Shown piece after piece: positions 33,306 to 43,770 of a stretch of DNA of 64,000 nucleotides (position 1 is the first letter of the stretch; each line of letters opens with the position of its first letter). The DNA comes from Ashinkailepas kermadecensis (taxonomy: Eukaryota; Arthropoda; Thecostraca; Neolepadidae), in contig JAOTOM010005186.1 of the NCBI GenBank assembly GCA_034440615.1, positions 2,222,501-2,286,500 of the forward strand. The letters are read 5' to 3'. The notes below the pieces were generated by a model. The model saw nothing but the letters and a program-made list of their open reading frames with translations. It was not told the origin of the DNA and made no database searches. Made by a program: the position numbers and the translations under genes.

Positions 33306-33385
33306 CTCTATGTACGCTGGACTGAGATCTACTCCGCTGTCAGAGCCGTCCGGGGACGGTGGCGTCGCCAGTTCCCGCTTCACAC
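33306..33385 (-). CDS. ATF6: ATF6 N-terminal exon (Ser/Pro-rich)
   Basis: Candidate exon with a strong pyrimidine tract and acceptor (GACCTCTCGTCGGCAG) and donor ATAGAG|GTGCAC. It reads GVKRELATPPSPDGSDSGVD followed by LSPAYIE. The KxE...SP..S character resembles the Ser/Pro-rich transactivation region after the acidic domain in ATF6. Its entry phase (1) matches the exit phase of the exon at 35004-35207. Family similarity is weak; it could belong to an isoform. Confidence 0.55.
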
Positions 33386-34560
33386 CTGCCGACGAGAGGT
33401 CAGAGGTCAGGTCCGCAGTAGACACTGGCGACATGGTCGTGGGGCGGCGGCGACACGTGGTGAAAAAGTAGGCCATGCGTCGACTAAATGCAGGCGGTAG
33501 CAGGCAGATATGTCCTTCCGCGTGAAGGGTGAATAAAAGGCGATGCAATATATGCCTTAATGTATCGATGCATACAATGTCATTAAGCCATTAACCCATT
33601 AATACTATTTATCAGTAGTAACAATCGGAAGCATGCTTCGTCCCACCCCGTGTTTTACATCTCCATTTCTTCGACAAAGAACATAGCGGGTGCTACTTCC
33701 AGAGGAAACAAGGATCACGGAGAAATATTCATAAGGCATCACGAGCACTGCCCTACCGGAAGCAGCAGGTAACACTAGGCGTCAACACGGTCCTACCGAA
33801 GGCAACAGGTAACACTAGGTGTGAACACTGTCCTACCGAATGCAACAGGTAACACTAGGCGTCAACACTGTCCTACCGAAGGCAACAGGTAACACTTGGG
33901 ACATTAGATTAATGGGAATGGGACAGCAACGTGACAAAGAAATGGTCGTCGTGAGGGTGAATAGGAACAGCGGGGTAGTCGAGTAGCCGGACGATAGATA
34001 AAAGAGACGTTCGGCGTTGTGGTATCACATTTGCAATGGTCAAGAGAGAAGTGGGGCCCACGATGCTCAGTTGTAACGATAATTGGAGGCATCAACAGCG
34101 ACGACGCCCGCCAAGGCGGTAGCAGAGGGAGCGGCGCCATTGAAGAACGAAGAAAGAAGTACGATAAAGTAGCGGATTGACAGGAGCGGCAGTGAAGGCA
34201 ACGGTCGTGGAGTTACCAAGGGTAGCAGAGCCGAATGTGATTCACGGGTTGCCAAGTCGTCACCGTAGCCGAGAGGACACTGCAGTTGTGAAGCACCACA
34301 TTGTCCAGCGTCTCGGATCCGGCTCGAATCGGCTAAACCCAGATACCCTGGTAGGTTTGATCTTGGTGTAAACATTGTGTTTATTGATTGGTTTAGGACG
34401 CACTTTGTGCACGATCACGGCTAATGGCCAGTTCACCTTTTCACCAGGTAACATAGACTCGATCGCAATCAACGTATCACGGATGGCACAGCGTGTTTTA
34501 AATTTCCGAGAAAATTCGGTGGTTAGCGAGTGAGGAAGGGTCGTTCACATCTTCCTTGAT
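33386..34560 (-). other. ATF6 intron with small tandem repeat
   Basis: Four ~40-bp units (CCTACCGAAGGCAACAGGTA, ACACTAGGCGTCAACAC) lie at 33745-33898. Near 34383-34430 a sequence reads, on the - strand, GTGATCGTGCACAAAGTGCG then TCCTAAACCAATCAATAAAC, with a B-box-like GATCGAGTC upstream, possibly a diverged SINE. Nothing else recognised. Confidence 0.5.
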
Positions 34561-34564
34561 CTTG

Positions 34565-34960
34565 AAAACAATGAATCGCACGTCCAGCCCACACAACGAG
34601 ATGCAAGCCCACACAACGAGATGCAAGCCCACACAACGAGACGCCAGCCCACACAACGAGATGCAAGCCCACACAGTGTCACGCAAATCCTACACGATGT
34701 TATGAAAATTTCATACAACACCACGCAAAGCCAACACAACGCCACGTAAAGCCAACGCAACGCCATGCAAAGCCAGCACAACGCCACGTAAAGCCAACAC
34801 AACGCCACGCAAAGCCAACGCAACGCCATGCAAAGCCAGCACAACGCCACGTAAAGCCAACACAACGCCACGCAAAGCCAACACAACGCCACGCAAAGCC
34901 AACACAACGTCACGCAAAGCCAACGCAACGTCATGCAAAGCCAACACAACGCCACCGGTC
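34565..34960 (-). repeat. 21-bp minisatellite next to an ATF6 exon
   Basis: Units of 21 bp in two forms: CACAACGAGATGCAAGCCCA at 34590-34675 and AACACAACGCCACGCAAAGCC at 34735-34955. The array ends about 45 bases from the donor of the ATF6 exon at 35004-35207. Leu/Trp/Cys-rich open frames across it are spurious. Confidence 0.92.
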
Positions 34961-35003
34961 GGCTCCATTGCCCGCTGCACATCCCAACAGTGTGACTGCG
35001 CAC

Positions 35004-35207
35004 CTGACCGACGCTCAGCTTCGCCGCCGTCCACCAGGCCCAGGTAGAGTTCGTCGACGTCGATGGTGTGGTTGGAGTCGAGGACGAAGTCGGCGGCGTC
35101 CGGCGCCAGCAGAGAGGCGTCCCCGACGTCCAGCTGCGACACGTCCAACTCGTCCGACAGGTTCGCCTTCAGGCCGCTGCCGATCAGGTCCGTCGCCTGC
35201 AGTTCAC
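35004..35207 (-). CDS. ATF6: ATF6 N-terminal acidic exon
   Basis: Candidate exon from acceptor GCCGTCGGCAG to donor GGTCAG|GTGCGC, phase 1 in and out; its exit matches the exon at 33306-33385. It reads GELQATDLIGSGLKANLSDE, then LDVSQLDVGDASLLAPDAA, DFVLDSNHTIDVDELYLGL. About one residue in four is Asp/Glu, alternating with Leu, Val and Ile, as in acidic activation domains; vertebrate ATF6 has such a domain at its N-terminus. The acceptor has a poor pyrimidine tract. The first exon with the start codon was not found. Confidence 0.55.
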
Positions 35208-35394
35208 CTGCCGACGGCACCGCCAATCATATGTTGGCGCTAAATTGGCATGTAGGAGCTTCCAGCCAAAACATTTCCGTCCAATTTTACAGGCGAGCTC
35301 GGTCGGATAGCAACTGAACCGAACGCACAGTTCCAGTATAGCCCACTCCCCATAGCTTTTCTGTATGCACCTGTAGGCAGGAGTGTTTTTATAT
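35208..35394. other. ATF6 5' intron or flank
   Basis: Short plain stretch; nothing recognised. Confidence 0.4.
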
Positions 35395-35580
35395 ACTTTT
35401 GATGGGGGAAGCGCCCCTCAATGTTGGCTTTGCCCTTCCAATAATTTCTACTTTTAACATGGGATGCTATGGAGTGTGCCCCCAATCCATTTTGGCTCTC
35501 TTATTGCCTCCATGTGTTGTGCTCCTCCCCCCCCGACACACACACTGATTTTCGGAAATCAACACCAGTGCCTACAGGAA
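35395..35580 (+). repeat. Dispersed element with C homopolymers, copy 2
   Basis: Shares with 21790-22060: TGCCCCCAATCCATTTTGG, TTTTAACATGGGATGCTATG, a poly-C run and CTGATTTTCGGAAATCAAC. The same spacing of these words shows common origin. Confidence 0.65.
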
Positions 35581-36169
35581 TAGCTGTTCAAGTCAGATCA
35601 ACAGAGCAGTTCAAGAAACACCATATCTACGCTGTATAACGACCTCGTTGATATATCCGCTACGTGTAATGTACGGCTTCCTCACTCTTCAATACCGACA
35701 GATTGTCACAGGGAAGCCACCCACAGCCCACCTTTTTCAGATATGGGGCCACTCCTGGGCATTCTAACCTCCAGCTCAAATCTAAGCACGCTCCGGGCGT
35801 GTTAATGATACCTGTGCAGGTTCAGCTCCGATACAGCGTGTTCATGATACATGAACAGATACAGCTCCGATACAACGTGTTCATGATGCATGCACAGACA
35901 CAGCTCCGATACAGCGTGGGATTTGGTGGCCGGACACCATCAGCTGATTGTGCGTAATGTGAGGCGAGCTCTAGCCAGCACAAATGCAGTGTTATCAGCA
36001 GCAAGCCCGATCACCAGACTTGTGAATGTCAGCCTGATCAATTGCAACGGAAATCACTCTGTTGAATAATACTCCGGAAGGCAGCGTCAAGCATGTCTGC
36101 AGGCATACATATACGCGCCTGTGCATATACATGCACACATCCATACGTACCTACATGGGTGTTGATTTA
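35581..36169. repeat. Plain sequence with a ~45-bp tandem repeat
   Basis: Near 35820-35920 about three units share ACAGCTCCGATACAGCGTG and TTCATGATACATG. The rest is unremarkable. Confidence 0.6.
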
Positions 36170-36330
36170 GTACATTTTGGGAGACCTTGGTTCTCCATGT
36201 TGGCTTGGTCCCCCAGCAATATCAATTTTCAACATGGCATCCAATATGGACGACCTCACCCACAATCGATTTCACCCCCCCCCCCCCTTCATTTCCTCAA
36301 TGTATTGAACCTTCATGATTTTGAGCAATC
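36170..36330 (+). repeat. Dispersed element with C homopolymers, copy 3
   Basis: A shorter, more diverged relative: CTCCATGTTGGCTTGGTCCC, TTTTCAACATGGCATCCAAT, a CCCACAATCGATTTC word and a 14-base poly-C run. Confidence 0.55.
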
Positions 36331-36395
36331 GACGCAACCCATGCATGCATGAGATGCATTCATTCATGTACACGCATCATTCATGTACACGACAC

Positions 36396-36397
<2 letters not shown>

Positions 36398-36477
<80 letters not shown>
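36398..36477. repeat. (AT)n microsatellite
   Basis: About 80 bases of alternating AT. Open frames of Tyr-Ile on both strands are artefacts. Confidence 0.98.
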
Positions 36478-36481
<4 letters not shown>

Positions 36482-36614
36482 TATAGTACATAATATATAT
36501 AGTATAGTGCCACTTTGTAGCATTCATCGTTCTTTTCTCATCATCTGAAATCATAAATTCAGTGCTCAAATCGTCATACCTGTCTAACATACTGTGATAC
36601 TGTAGTAACTCGTG

Positions 36615-36905
36615 CTCTGACAGCACAAGCGTGTCACGCGCCGATGCGCACGCCCGGCAACTGGCCGCTTGCCAGTATCGCCCGTGACCTCGCTCAGATC
36701 ATTGCGCGTGCGTACGGGCCGCTGCTGCCGAACCGCACTCGGACACGTCGTCTGTTACTGTGTATAACGTGTCACGCAAACTGTCTCTCTCTCTCGCACT
36801 CTCGCACTCTCGCACTGTGGTTCTCGCTGTCGCCGCCCGATATACGTACCGACAAGTTACGGATCTTTGGAGCTCGCCAACGGGCACGTCATAAGAAACG
36901 TAGCC
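36615..36905. promoter_or_regulatory. CpG-rich block, possible ATF6 promoter
   Basis: CpG-rich segment with CACGCGCCGATGCGCACGCC and GGGCCGCTGCTGCCGAACCG words and a TCTCGCAC run. It is upstream of the most 5' ATF6 exon found and could be its promoter or a first exon. No start codon in a phase-matched exon was identified, so this is inference from composition and position. Confidence 0.25.
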
Positions 36906-37450
36906 ATTCAAGCCGCTACAATACCAGTGTACGCATAAATAGGCAGCTGCGGGTGTGGACGGTTCACCTTCCCAAAATATATCTTTGTGAAGTATAAGGT
37001 TATTTGAAATTAAGACATACTTAGACATTGTTAGTCGTTGAAGAAAAACTGCCAAACAAGATAACGCCTTTGCCCCTTCCAAGCAGCTCATCTATGCCAT
37101 CTGGATCTACCGCTGCAATCGGTACGCCCCTGCTCCATTCGGAGATGTCAAAAGCACACGTAGTTCATCTCTAATGCCTTCACAGAACCCTGCCAGTTAA
37201 TTCCCTACTTAACCTAGCCTAACCTAACCTAGTTGTTAATCTTAGTTATCTTAGGGTGTAGCCTCTACTTGTTTAGGCATCTAGCTTTAACATTATTAGC
37301 CTCCCCCCCCCCCCTGTATTTTCTTTTCATAGCTCAACCCTTAGTGAGCACCTCGCCGAAGCCTCGACTGACTGAACAATCACAAACCACGACGGCAGAC
37401 TGCATACACCCCCGGCATCGCGGGCACGTGCATGGTCGGCACAACACCAC
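36906..37450. other. No gene recognised; short AACCT tract
   Basis: Plain sequence containing a short interstitial telomere-type tract (CTAGCCTAACCTAACCTAG near 37213) and a poly-C run near 37303. Confidence 0.5.
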
Positions 37451-37454
37451 CGGA

Positions 37455-38015
37455 ACACCAGACAGTGACCGGTACCAGACAGTGACCAGCACCAGACAGT
37501 GGCCGGCACCAGACAGTGATCGGCACCAGACAGTGACCGGCACCAGACAGTGACCGGCACCAGACAGTGACCGGCACCAGACAGTGACCGGCACCAGACA
37601 GTGACCGGCACCAGACATCGGCACCACACCGGTAACAGTGACCGGCACCAGACAGTGACCGGCACCAGACAGTGACCGGTACCAGACAGTGACCGGCACC
37701 AGACAGTGGCCGGCACCAGACAGTGATCGGCACCAGACAGTGACCGGTACCAGACAGTGACCGGCACCAGACAGTGGCCGGCACCAGACAGTGATCGGCA
37801 CCAGACAGTGATCGGCACCAGACAGTGACCGGCACCAGACAGTGACCGGCACCAGACAGTGACCGGTACCAGACAGTGACCGGCACCAGACAGTGACCGG
37901 CACCAGACAGTGACCGGCACCAGACAGTGACCGGTACCAGACAGTGACCGGCACCAGACAGTGACCGGCACCAGACAGTGACCGGTACCAGACAGTTACC
38001 GGTACCAGACAGTGA
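37455..38015 (+). repeat. 17-bp minisatellite
   Basis: About 32 copies of CAGACAGTGACCGGCAC and close variants (GGTAC, GGCCGGCAC, GATCGGCAC). As 17 is not a multiple of three, the array cycles through frames and keeps all three - strand frames open for more than 200 codons. Confidence 0.97.
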
Positions 38016-38995
38016 GGTGCGGTGGTACACATCCCGACACATAGCACCTGGTGTTGCCACGTCTGACGCTTCACACCTGGCGCCAGCAACATACAGTCAT
38101 CCGTCACAGCCCGTACGCCCAGTCATCAGTCAGTTATCAGTCACCAGCCATCCGTACGTCCACACGTCCACCAATAGGGCATCGATAGACCACGTGGCGC
38201 CGGCACTTCAACAAGCCCACTATGGCCAGCCACCCTCAGGTGCTCGAGAGGAAAAGAAAAGAAAAACAGTCTAAGCCCGTTCACAATTAAACCGGAATAA
38301 AGTTTAGCAATAACCGCTGCCGTAGTTGGACTAGAAGACTGGACAAGCTTCCAAGTCACTTGCTTTATCTTATCAGGATAGTCCTAGCTAGTTATTAACG
38401 AAAGAAGCTAGGACTATAACCACAGCTTCTTTCGTCACTAAGCTTATATATGCCCACCCTATTTCTCTATAGAGAATAGGGCGGGTATCAAAGCAATGCA
38501 TGCATCAGCAATGAGAAAGAAAGTCATGCACCTGTCGCTGTTTCTTTGTACCAGACGATTAATAAAAACAACTTTGTCGGAACCAGTTTATGCTTTGTTC
38601 ACGCCACTGACTCGGAGCGCAGTGTTCTTTGTACGCTCGCTCCGCTGCAAAGTTGACACAGCTCCCATACTCTGGCTCCGCTGCAATGTGGACACGGCGC
38701 CCATACTCTGGCTCCATTACAAAGCTGATCTGGCTCGCAATGCACTGGCTCTGTGACAACCGACCTGTCACGGCCAGGGCTAAGGTGCCAAGCCACGAAA
38801 TCCTCCCAATCCCAAATTCCTACCAGATGAGATGCGGCTGACTGCACTCAGCGCCGAATACGTCTGGACGGTCGTTCGTCACCGGCGCCACTGACCCGCT
38901 GACCTTGAGGCGACGACCGGGCAGTGCACCAGGGTCCAGCTGCGTGCATTTGGGCACCGACCTGTGACGCTGATAATCGGCGCGCCACTTCCGCC
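38016..38995. repeat. No gene recognised; one small repeat
   Basis: Near 38655-38720 a unit with CCCATACTCTGGCTCC is repeated two to three times. No exon or RNA gene supported. Confidence 0.5.
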
Positions 38996-39800
38996 GCCGC
39001 CGCACGGCATAACCAGCAAGTGACCGTTTTCCGATAGGAATCTACCATTGTCTGGCAGGAAGTGACTGTTTTCAGGTAGGACGCGACCGTTGTCTGGCAA
39101 GAAGTGACCGTTTTCTGGTCGGACGTGACCGATGTCTGGCAAGAAATGACCGTTGTCAGGCAGGTGGCAGTTTTCTGGTGCCGGTGCACGTGGTGTCGCA
39201 CCGTTTTCGCCAAGTGACCGCCTTTGGGCACTTGCCTTGGAACCGGCCTGCTTTGCTTTGGACAAGCTCCTCCACCTAGGTGCTTTCTGGCCCGAGTCGT
39301 TTTCCTTCCCGAGATGTGCTCCCCACCTGGGGCGTGTTCCGTTCCCCGGGTGAACTCCCCCACCCGCAATGTTCTTTACCAGGAGGTGTGTTGCCCTGTC
39401 TGGTCTGTGCTCCGCTGTTCGGGTGTGCTCCCTGTCCGCAGTGTGCTCCACCGTTCGACGTGTTGCCACTACCCAGACTGTGCTCCCGTGGCCGGGGTGT
39501 GCTCCTCCGCCCGCAATGGCCACAGACGATGACCAGTGCACAGGACTTGTCGGTCCGGCCGCCGGTCTGCCGGTGTGGCACCCAGGTCACATCCATGTCA
39601 CACCCAGGTCACACCCATACCACGCCAGATTACTCCGCGGTCCCGCTCTGAAAACCAGCCGGGGTGAGGCGCCGTATCTGAACGGGTCACCCGCCGCGTC
39701 CCACGGCGAGCATCACCCAATCCATGTCACGCCCATGTCACACCAATGTCACGCCCATGTCACACCAATGTCACACCCGGCTACGCCGTGGTCTCGCTCC
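38996..39800. repeat. Several short degenerate tandem repeats
   Basis: 39020-39180: about six units like GTGACCGTTTTCTGGCAGGAA. 39290-39500: degenerate GTGCTCC...CCCGCA words. 39720-39780: CCCATGTCACACCAATGTCA units. 39645-39870: a ~150-bp block with ACCAGCCxGGGTG and GGGCCACCCGCCG present twice. Open frames across these are repeat products. Confidence 0.65.
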
Positions 39801-40194
39801 GAAAACCAGCCAGGGGTGCGGCGCCGTGTTTGCACGGGCCACCCGCCGTGTCCGACGGCAAGCACCACCCAATGGAGGCTCTCGAGCTGGCTGCACATGG
39901 AGGTCGGCTTTCCTTGCTCCAATTGATGAGTGGGTGCATTGAGCTCAACAAGGTGGCGCACGAGATGTGTGCGCCTTCCTTTGATGGAGCTGAGACAAAG
40001 GGCCAGAACAACTTAAAGCTCCCAATGTTTAGAGGTGGCATCGTTGTGGTGGTTTCAGCCGGGCAGCCACCAATCCAATCGGGAATACTCGCGTGGACGG
40101 CTATGACGATGAATACCACGCAACAATGCTATTGCCGCATATTCCAATCCAGTGGTTGAGGTTCCCCATATTATCCCAGTTACGTCGTACAGAC
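39801..40194. other. No gene recognised
   Basis: Plain sequence before the 57-bp array. No exon was supported. Confidence 0.5.
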
Positions 40195-40868
40195 TGCATG
40201 CACGGGACGGCCAGCTCAGACCGTGCCTTACCCGGGTAGTCGGTGGTGTTCCACGTACACGGGACGGCCAGCTCTGACCGTGCCTTACCCGGGTAGTCGG
40301 TGGTGTTCCACGTCACGGGACGGCCAGCTCAGACCGTGCCTTACCCGGGTAGTCGGTGGTGTTCCACGTACACGGGACGGCCAGCTCGACCGTGCCTTAC
40401 CCGGGTAGTCGGTGGTGTTCCACGTAAGGGACGGCCAGCTCTGACCGTGCCTTACCCGGGTAGTCGGTGGTGTTCCACGTACACGGGACGGCCAGCTGAC
40501 CGTGCCTTACCCGGGTAGTCGGTGGTGTTCCACGTACACGGGACGGCCAGCTCAGACCGTGCCTTACCCGGGTAGTCGGTGGTGTTCCACGTACACGGGA
40601 CGGCCAGCTCGACCGTGCCTTACCCGGGTAGTCTGGTGTTCCACGTACACGGGACGGCCAGCTCAGACCGTGCCTTACCCGGGTAGTCGGTGGTGTTCCA
40701 CGTACACGGGACGGCCAGCTCAGACCGTGCCTTACCCGTGTTGGTGTTCCACGTACACGGACGGCCAGCTCAGACCGTGCCTTACCCGGGTAGTCGGTGG
40801 TGTTCCACGTACACGGGACGGCCAGCTCAGACCGTGCCTTACCCGGGTAGTCGGTGGTGTTCCACATG
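40195..40868 (+). repeat. 57-bp minisatellite
   Basis: About 12 units of ACGGGACGGCCAGCTCAGAC, CGTGCCTTACCCGGGTAGTC, GGTGGTGTTCCACGTAC. Units differ by small deletions (missing CA, missing TCGG). The array leads directly into a GC-rich segment that may contain an exon. Confidence 0.96.
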
Positions 40869-41047
40869 TTAACCACTGTGCTGGTGGCCATGTCGGCCCC
40901 TCCAGGCGCCGTCCAGGTCACAGAGACCAGTCCGCCGCACAACAACCGGCCTGCTGTAGCGGGTGTACCTGGCCACACCACTCCAGCCCGTGGAGCGCCC
41001 CGCCCACGTGCACCGACTGCCGGCCGGCCGGCGGCCGCCACGGACAG

Positions 41048-41192
41048 GTGCGCCGGGAGAGACTCTACGCGACCGGCCGGCGGCTCGTCCTGCTACGGCG
41101 CGGTGGTGCGGTGGCCGCAGGGTCGACGCTCCTCGCGGTGCCGGCGGCGGCCACGCTGCCGACCTGTCCGCCGCGCATGGTGCGGCTGCCCG
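41048..41192 (+). CDS. Orphan candidate exon, unknown product
   Basis: Open GC-rich segment with acceptor GCCGCCACGGACAG and donor CCCG|GTGAGT, phase 0 in, phase 1 out. It reads VRRERLYATGRRLVLLRRGG, then AVAAGSTLLAVPAAATLPTC, PPRMVRLPG. Third-position GC is very high, as in the recognised exons here. No family was recognised and no partner exon found. The upstream 180 bases are also GC-rich and follow the 57-bp minisatellite. It could equally be a non-coding GC-rich block. Confidence 0.3.
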
Positions 41193-42815
41193 GTGAGTGG
41201 TGACTGAGCAGAGGGACAGGAGGGGCTGCCCTCCATCTCAGATGTTGGAGGGCAAACGCATTTTACTCTCGAAAATTATATAGCATTAGAGAGGGCCCTT
41301 GGGTATTGGAACACGTCTGGGAAAACTGAGGACCCAAAGACGTTCATTTTTCGCTCCTACAATGCCACTTCTGCTCCCCAAATCTGCCTGTTTAGAAACG
41401 CCATTTGTCTATATGCTCTCGGTTTTAACATCACTCTTTGACTTTGCTAAAATGAGCACCCTAAATCGATACTAAGAGAATGCAATAGTGTGGCTTGCAT
41501 GCAGATACTTTTCAGCAGTTTCTATTCAGTCCTGGCAGTTATGTAGCCAAGGGGGAGGTTGGGATGTCACCTCCCCGAGGGTCGGGTTGGCCCCTATTCT
41601 TAACAACAGGCTTATTCAGGACGATTCCGGTCTTTTTCAGATGGCATGGAACATCAAAGATGCGACGAAGTCCTATTTTCTTAGAGCGTCGTACGTTTCC
41701 ACGGAATTCTTTCAGCCTTCTGAACACATTACTATGCTCAGCGCACCCTGGAACTGGATGAGCTCCTTGAGGCCGGAGGGTCACATGGTAGTTGGTGTGT
41801 GTGACTCTTTGAGGTCGATGGAGTAGACCCCGGAGTTTTCGAGGCCCCCGGCTGGAAACAGGGGAAGCCCCTTGACCCAGGATTCCTTCAGCTGTATTGG
41901 CCTCTTGGAGCTCGATGGTTCCTGGAGGAGTTGGATGACCCTGAATGATTGGGCCTGTTGGAGCTTGTGGGGCTGGAGATATGAAAGCTGGAGAGCCCCT
42001 GGAAATATTATGAATATGAGGGACTTCTGTGAGTCCGAGGACCTCTAAGAGCTGGAGGAGATCTGGGAGCTTGAGGACCGGCTGGGAACAGGAGTGGTTC
42101 CTGCGAGCTGCATGGGCCTTTCGATTTAGAGAGGGCCTTTAAAGCTGGACGTGATATGATAACTTAAAGCAAGTGCTGGGTATTTTGGCATAATGACCCT
42201 CGGGAAGATTTGTTTATTGTTATTGTTTTTCTCCTTCTTCTTGTCAATTTTTCTCGTAGCAAAATGACAACAACAATTAAACGGATTTTATGGTCGCACG
42301 GGAATTATGAAGGGCGGCCCCCACATCAAACAACTTCGACCACGTGGTGGGACTGGACAACAACGAACAACGACAAAGACATGCACAAGATAACTCCACA
42401 TCTCCGTCATCACCCGACACAAGCAAGACAAACAAGCACAGTCCCGGTGCCGCGCCGGCTTCCCGCAGATAGCCATGGGCTTGTCGCCGGAGCGGTTTCC
42501 CGCAGCGTGGCGCTCCCGGTGGGAGTCATGGTCACTGACTCGCTGGATGGTCTTGCTGCTGAGTCAGTGACCTCCCATGACAAACGCCTACCAAACCAGC
42601 GATGTCCCCCTCAGGAGGCGAGCCATCCTGAAGGCGGTCCAAGTCTCGCCTCAGGAAGATCCCAAGGGATTCGTCGGGCCCCAGAAAACTCGCTCCGAGG
42701 CCCGAAAATCTGCAAACAGGAACCGCCGAGGTCGCATTGGGGCCACAGCTAAGCACAACGCGCCCGGCAAACTCGAACCGGTCCCCCCAAATATCGCGCT
42801 CGGGATCCAGAATTT
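41193..42815. other. No gene recognised; G-rich degenerate repetition
   Basis: 41820-42130 is a degenerate GAGCTGGAGGA / CTTGAGGACC composition, possibly an eroded array. 42210-42800 has ordinary composition. No exon or RNA gene could be supported. Confidence 0.45.
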
Positions 42816-43770
42816 CCATCGGTAGTCACAAAATTTGGTCTGGGCATCAACAATTCACGTCGGGGCTCCCAAAAATTGGCGTCGAGGGCCCCACATAAGC
42901 ACGATGTGACCACAAAAATCGCATCGGTATCCGGAAAAAAATCAAGCCGAAGCCCTCAGAAATATGGAGGGATTCCAAAAAATAAATGTCCGGGTCAGGA
43001 AAATGACTCTGGAGCACCGAACATATCATCAGATGCCTTCACAAATCGCGTACGGCCACAAAAACCACATCGGAGCTCGAAAAAATCGAGGTGAGATACA
43101 AAAACACGGCACCAGGGACTAGAAAAATCAGGCCGAGATTCGGACTTTAAAGAAAATTCCGAAGAGATCCACAAAAATCGCGTTGAGCCCAGAAAACTGG
43201 CGTTGGGTCTCCGGAACCACGCGCCTGGGCGCGATAAGTCGCACTGGGACCCATAAAAATCGCACCGAAGCACCAAAATCGTACTGAGGCCCCACAAATG
43301 TGCGTCAGAAGCCCCAAATAAACACAGCGGAACCCTAAGAGCACAACGGGGCCGAAAATGCACCTGGTCCTCCAGAGTACCGCAAAAAGCGACAGGGCCT
43401 TAAAACATGCGTTGCAGCCCTAAATAAACATGCCGGGAGCTCCAAAGAAATACACCGGAAGTTATCAAGGCATACAGGGAGCCATGCGACCGCACAAGGG
43501 CCTGAAAAAGAGGCTAGGGACGCAAAAAAACAACATGATCCCAAAACGAACAAAAAGACCGGGCACTAAATAAACACATCGGGATCTTTGAAAACGCCTC
43601 GATAACTAAAAAAGTACCCAGTACACAAAAACAGCAAAACCCTAAAACGAGCAGGAGTTTCGAAGATGTGTTGGGCCCTTAACAAAAATGGATTGGAGCC
43701 CTAAGACACATCCATAGACGGAGAAAGACAAAACGAGTCCAAAAAAGAACACTGAGGCAGGGCCTCGGTT
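42816..43770 (+). repeat. Highly degenerate ~25-32-bp tandem array
   Basis: Nearly 1 kb in which words such as CACAAAAATCGC, GTTGAGCCC, GGGGCC and CCGAAGC recur every 25-32 bases without exact copies, giving a visible rhythm of A-runs followed by TCG and GG/CC-rich parts. It looks like a very old minisatellite. No coding frame. Confidence 0.6.

Noticed and set aside
37327..38107. Three overlapping - strand frames of more than 200 codons
   Set aside because: A 17-bp unit without stops cycles through the three frames, so openness is automatic. No splice or domain support.
38879..39541. 220-codon - strand frame
   Set aside because: Repetitive ENGHFLPDNG pattern from a short tandem repeat, no domain or splice support.
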